Source: Blastocladiella britannica
Taxonomy: Eukaryota > Blastocladiomycota > Blastocladiomycetes > Blastocladiales > Blastocladiaceae
Length of the DNA: 31,332 nt
Assembly (NCBI GenBank): GCA_025349905.2
Contig: MU624690.1
Coordinates: 1-31,332 of the forward strand
Reading direction: 5' to 3'
Shown here: positions 29,270-31,332 of the stretch, piece by piece
How the letters are laid out: every line of letters begins with the position of its first letter
Numbering within the stretch: position 1 is the first letter of the stretch
Position numbers and translations under genes: made by a program
The notes under the pieces: model-generated
Databases searched by the model: none
The model's input: the letters and a program-made list of their open reading frames with translations, nothing else
What the model was told of the DNA's origin: nothing

Positions 29270-29661
29270 CATCAGCACGATTCTTGTCTATTGCCATGCA
29301 CCTGTCAGCCCCACTCTTTGATGCTGACTGCCTGCTACGCATCGCGCCTCACTCGCCCAAATGGTGCGAGTTTGCTAATCACTTGGCGCGAGTATTTCAC
29401 TGCTGATCATGACCATGAAGAACTGAAAGGATCAGACGAGGTGAGAAATGGGGTGGCCGCAGTGACTGAGCACAAAAAAAAAAAAATCCACCTCACGAGG
29501 GCAATGCCAAGCACGGACACCATCGCCGCATGGCGGTCGGCCGATATGCTGACCATCCAGAAGTCCTGATCTGGTTTCCCGCATTTGGCAAGGGCGGCCC
29601 ACGTGTGATGCAAATCCATTGTTGTTTTTGGGGGAGGCGCTTTTCAAAACGCTCAAACTGT
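29270..29661. other. Stretch without a supported gene
   Basis: Short frames occur on both strands with a 13-A run at about 29474-29486. One fragment (LSAPLFDADCLLRIAPHSPKW, split here by no stop but without context) reads like eroded coding DNA; I cannot assign it. Confidence 0.4.
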
Positions 29662-30021
29662 TCAGGATCGAAAAACTGGCGGATGAGGCTGCATTTCGAT
29701 GCACGGCCCCTGCGTCACATTATAAAATGGCTCCCTGAGGAGCCAATCTAAGAGATGGACATGCCCGGCAGTGGCAGCAACATCGGCAATGCGGCCAATT
29801 TCCTTTTCCGACAGCGGGAGATCGAGGAGCCGTAGTAGCTCGAGTCGGCCGGCGAAACCAAGATCATGAGCATCTACAAGTCGTCGAATGACATGGCGGG
29901 GCGTGTCGGGCGAATCAATGTGCGACAGGACTTACATCAACTTCAGGCCATTCTTGAGCTCGTACGTCTCGTGCGAGGCAAATGCCAAGATGCGGTCGAG
30001 AATAAGAGGAATATTTTCCAT
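29662..30021 (-). pseudogene. W-rich ankyrin-like protein, copy 4, 5' fragment with an in-frame stop
   Basis: From ATG 30021 the minus strand reads MENIPLILDRILAFASHETYEL, NGLKLM, TAA, then in the same frame VLSHIDSPDTPRHVIRRLVDAH, LELLRLLDLPLSEKEIGRIADV and GHVHLLDWLL, to a TGA at 29662. It matches the family N-terminus (VLAHAA, A.EVLN.LP, SRGF) and its first helix with the LDWL knob. The TAA sits inside GTAAGT, a perfect donor, but the coding character resumes in the same frame right after it, so a nonsense mutation is the simpler reading. Only about 118 codons remain of some 650. The frame is also open upstream of 30021 to 30252, without family character. It is divergent from the zinc-repeat gene at 30191. 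Confidence 0.5.
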
Positions 30022-30190
30022 AATCTTTGGCGAAAGAGGAAATGATGAATGAAACCGATCGGCCAAGGTTCCGCGGTGTCCCGCCGACAATGGGCACCGG
30101 CCTTCACCGCGCGCCGTCTCAGGTGCACTTGGTGGTGGCGGGGTAGTTTCGGGCCTGATCAACTCTTCCGCGAGCCTTATTAAAAGCACA

Positions 30191-31332
30191 ATGTCGACCC
30201 ACAATAACGACGCTGCCACTAATTCCGCCGGTGCTGCCGTCGAGGCTCTCATCGAAGAAGAGCAGGTATGAATTGGCGACGTCAGTTACGCCGAAAAAAA
30301 AACCCTTTGCTAAAAAGTATACTATCAACAGGAAACGTTTGAGTGCCCTGGGAATACTGTTTGCGACCCGCACCTGGCGACAAGGCGTCGAGCCAAAGGC
30401 TTGCGTTACTGCTTAGACTGTCGCATCGCCAGGAAACGAGCACGCTTCGAACTGCTTGCCGAGTCAGAAGGCACGTTTGAGTGTCCTGGCAAAGGCGGTT
30501 GCGACCCGCACATCGCTGACTGCAAGAGTCGCGCCTTGGGCCGCAGCTACTGCTTGGAATGCTTCAAAGCCAATGAGCGGGTCCGGCGCCAACGATGCCC
30601 CGGGCTGGACAGCATTGGCCTGCCATTCGAGTGCCCTGGCAACAAGTATTGCGACCCACACACGGCCACCAAACATCGTGCAAACGGCGTGCGTTACTGC
30701 TTGGACTGCAAAAACGCGGCATGTCGGGCACGGCATCAACGACTCGCCGACTCGGACGACCATGCGCCGCCGTTCGATTGCCCTGGCAATAGCCATTGCG
30801 ACCCGCATGTGGCCACGAAACGCCGAGCCAATGACCATCGCTTTTGCTTGGATTGCTACAACACCTCGAAAAGGGCACGCTACCACCAGCGCCCCGAGAC
30901 GAGCAAGGTTGCGCTCTCGAAACGAAATGCGGCCACTGCCCGAGCACGGCGCGAGCGGGACCGTGCTTTCGTTGAGCACGATGGCATTGGGCGCCGCCAA
31001 GCTCCTCCTGTCAGTGTGTCGGACAACCCCAACACGACCAACAGTCGGCGCAAACGCGCCAAAGCGGTCCCGACGGCTGAGTCGGTCACGGCGGCGGCCA
31101 GGCCTGTACGCGCGTCTGCGAAACGCCGGCGCATTGACAACGATGACGACGTGGATGACCTCAACCGTGTCGTCACCGATCTTGCTCCTCCTCGTATGGT
31201 CACACGGTCTCGTGCCGCAACGCAGCGCCCAACCTCATCGTCGAGGCGTACTGCCATGGACTGCGACACCTTTGTCGCTACGCCGATTACAGCAGCACAC
31301 CAGGACGATGTTCAGCCATTGTCAGCACTCGC
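30191..31332 (+). CDS. Tandem C-x5-C-x2-H-x12-C-x2-C zinc-binding repeat protein (partial, cut by window end)
   Basis: Exon 1 (30191-30265, 25 codons, acidic end ALIEEEQ) is joined to exon 2 (30332 onward) across a 66-nt phase 0 intron (GTATGA..CAACAG). Exon 2 is open for 333 codons to the window end. It starts with four tandem units of 46-50 residues, each F[ED]CPGxxxCDPHxA....RA...[YF]CL[DE]C....RxR. Cys, Cys, His, Cys, Cys are invariant in all four, so each unit probably binds at least one zinc. After the repeats come a basic segment (RARRERDRAFVEH, RRKRAKA, KRRRIDNDDD) and a disordered Ser/Thr part, fitting a nuclear nucleic-acid-binding protein. I recognise no named family; the spacing recalls treble-clef or HNH-related zinc modules but lacks their DH/N catalytic pattern. 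TTAAAAG lies at 30178, close to the ATG. Confidence 0.75.
30338..30895 (+). repeat. Four tandem zinc-repeat units (46-50 codons each)
   Basis: Units begin at 30338, 30476, 30626 and 30773. The blocks TGCGACCC.CA and TACTGCTT.GA.TG recur at the same place in each unit. Unit 2 differs most: it has 13 instead of 12 residues between His and Cys and an extra Cys (IADCKSR). Confidence 0.85.

Noticed and set aside
30464..31000. A 178-codon minus-strand frame opposite the zinc-repeat gene
   Set aside because: The plus frame has ordered Cys/His repeats and a consistent intron; the minus frame is its shadow.
1..31332. tRNA, rRNA, CRISPR arrays or complete transposons
   Set aside because: No cloverleaf with conserved boxes, no spaced identical repeats and no transposase, reverse transcriptase or terminal repeats were seen by eye; a covariance-model search was not possible.

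Overview
This window is nuclear DNA from a fungus. The genes are spliced, with introns of 56-94 nt that mostly start GTATGT/GTGCGT/GTACGT and end in a short pyrimidine tract plus AG. They include fungal-type eIF3c (NIP1), a mitochondrial asparaginyl-tRNA synthetase (SLM5/NARS2) and a Sec14-like lipid-transfer protein. Strong GC bias makes long antisense shadow frames. Expanded W-rich ankyrin-like genes, a TKL kinase joined to leucine-rich repeats and the high GC suggest an early-diverging zoosporic fungus, most likely Blastocladiomycota (Allomyces/Catenaria-like). The lineage is an inference from gene content; no marker RNA is present.

Layout. (a) 1-8.0 kb is accessory and decaying. A spliced gene for a 69-aa secreted Cys-rich peptide comes first, then a minus-strand family of W-rich ankyrin-like proteins: one frameshifted copy (727-2714), one intact copy (4058-6031), one half-length copy (6916-7764) and a C-terminal scrap (about 7853-7900). 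Between them lie plus-strand remnants of an ARM-repeat (importin-alpha-like) gene and of a zinc alcohol dehydrogenase. (b) 8.5-20.9 kb is a dense, ordinary block: eIF3c; two large disordered minus-strand proteins; a small basic/acidic protein; a CRAL-TRIO/Sec14 protein; and a membrane-anchored HExxH metalloprotease. (c) 21.0-24.7 kb, minus strand, holds a 523-aa Gly/His protein built on a QHDGG motif, whose first exon and start are resolved here, and the mitochondrial AsnRS in three exons. (d) 25.0-28.5 kb holds a three-exon TKL kinase (HGD rather than HRD) fused to about 19 LRRs of 26 residues. (e) 28.5-31.3 kb is accessory again: another ARM-repeat remnant next to another decayed W-ankyrin copy, then a spliced gene, cut by the window end, with four tandem C-x5-C-x2-H-x12/13-C-x2-C units that look like an undescribed zinc-binding module.

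The housekeeping genes do not form one pathway. The accessory parts share a theme: repeat-built, probably lineage-specific proteins (W-ankyrin, LRR kinase, zinc repeats, His repeats) beside broken copies of themselves and of unrelated genes, as expected for a locus of recurrent duplication and decay. Twelve introns were placed by reading-frame continuity; none has transcript support here. No tRNA, rRNA, CRISPR array or complete transposon was seen.
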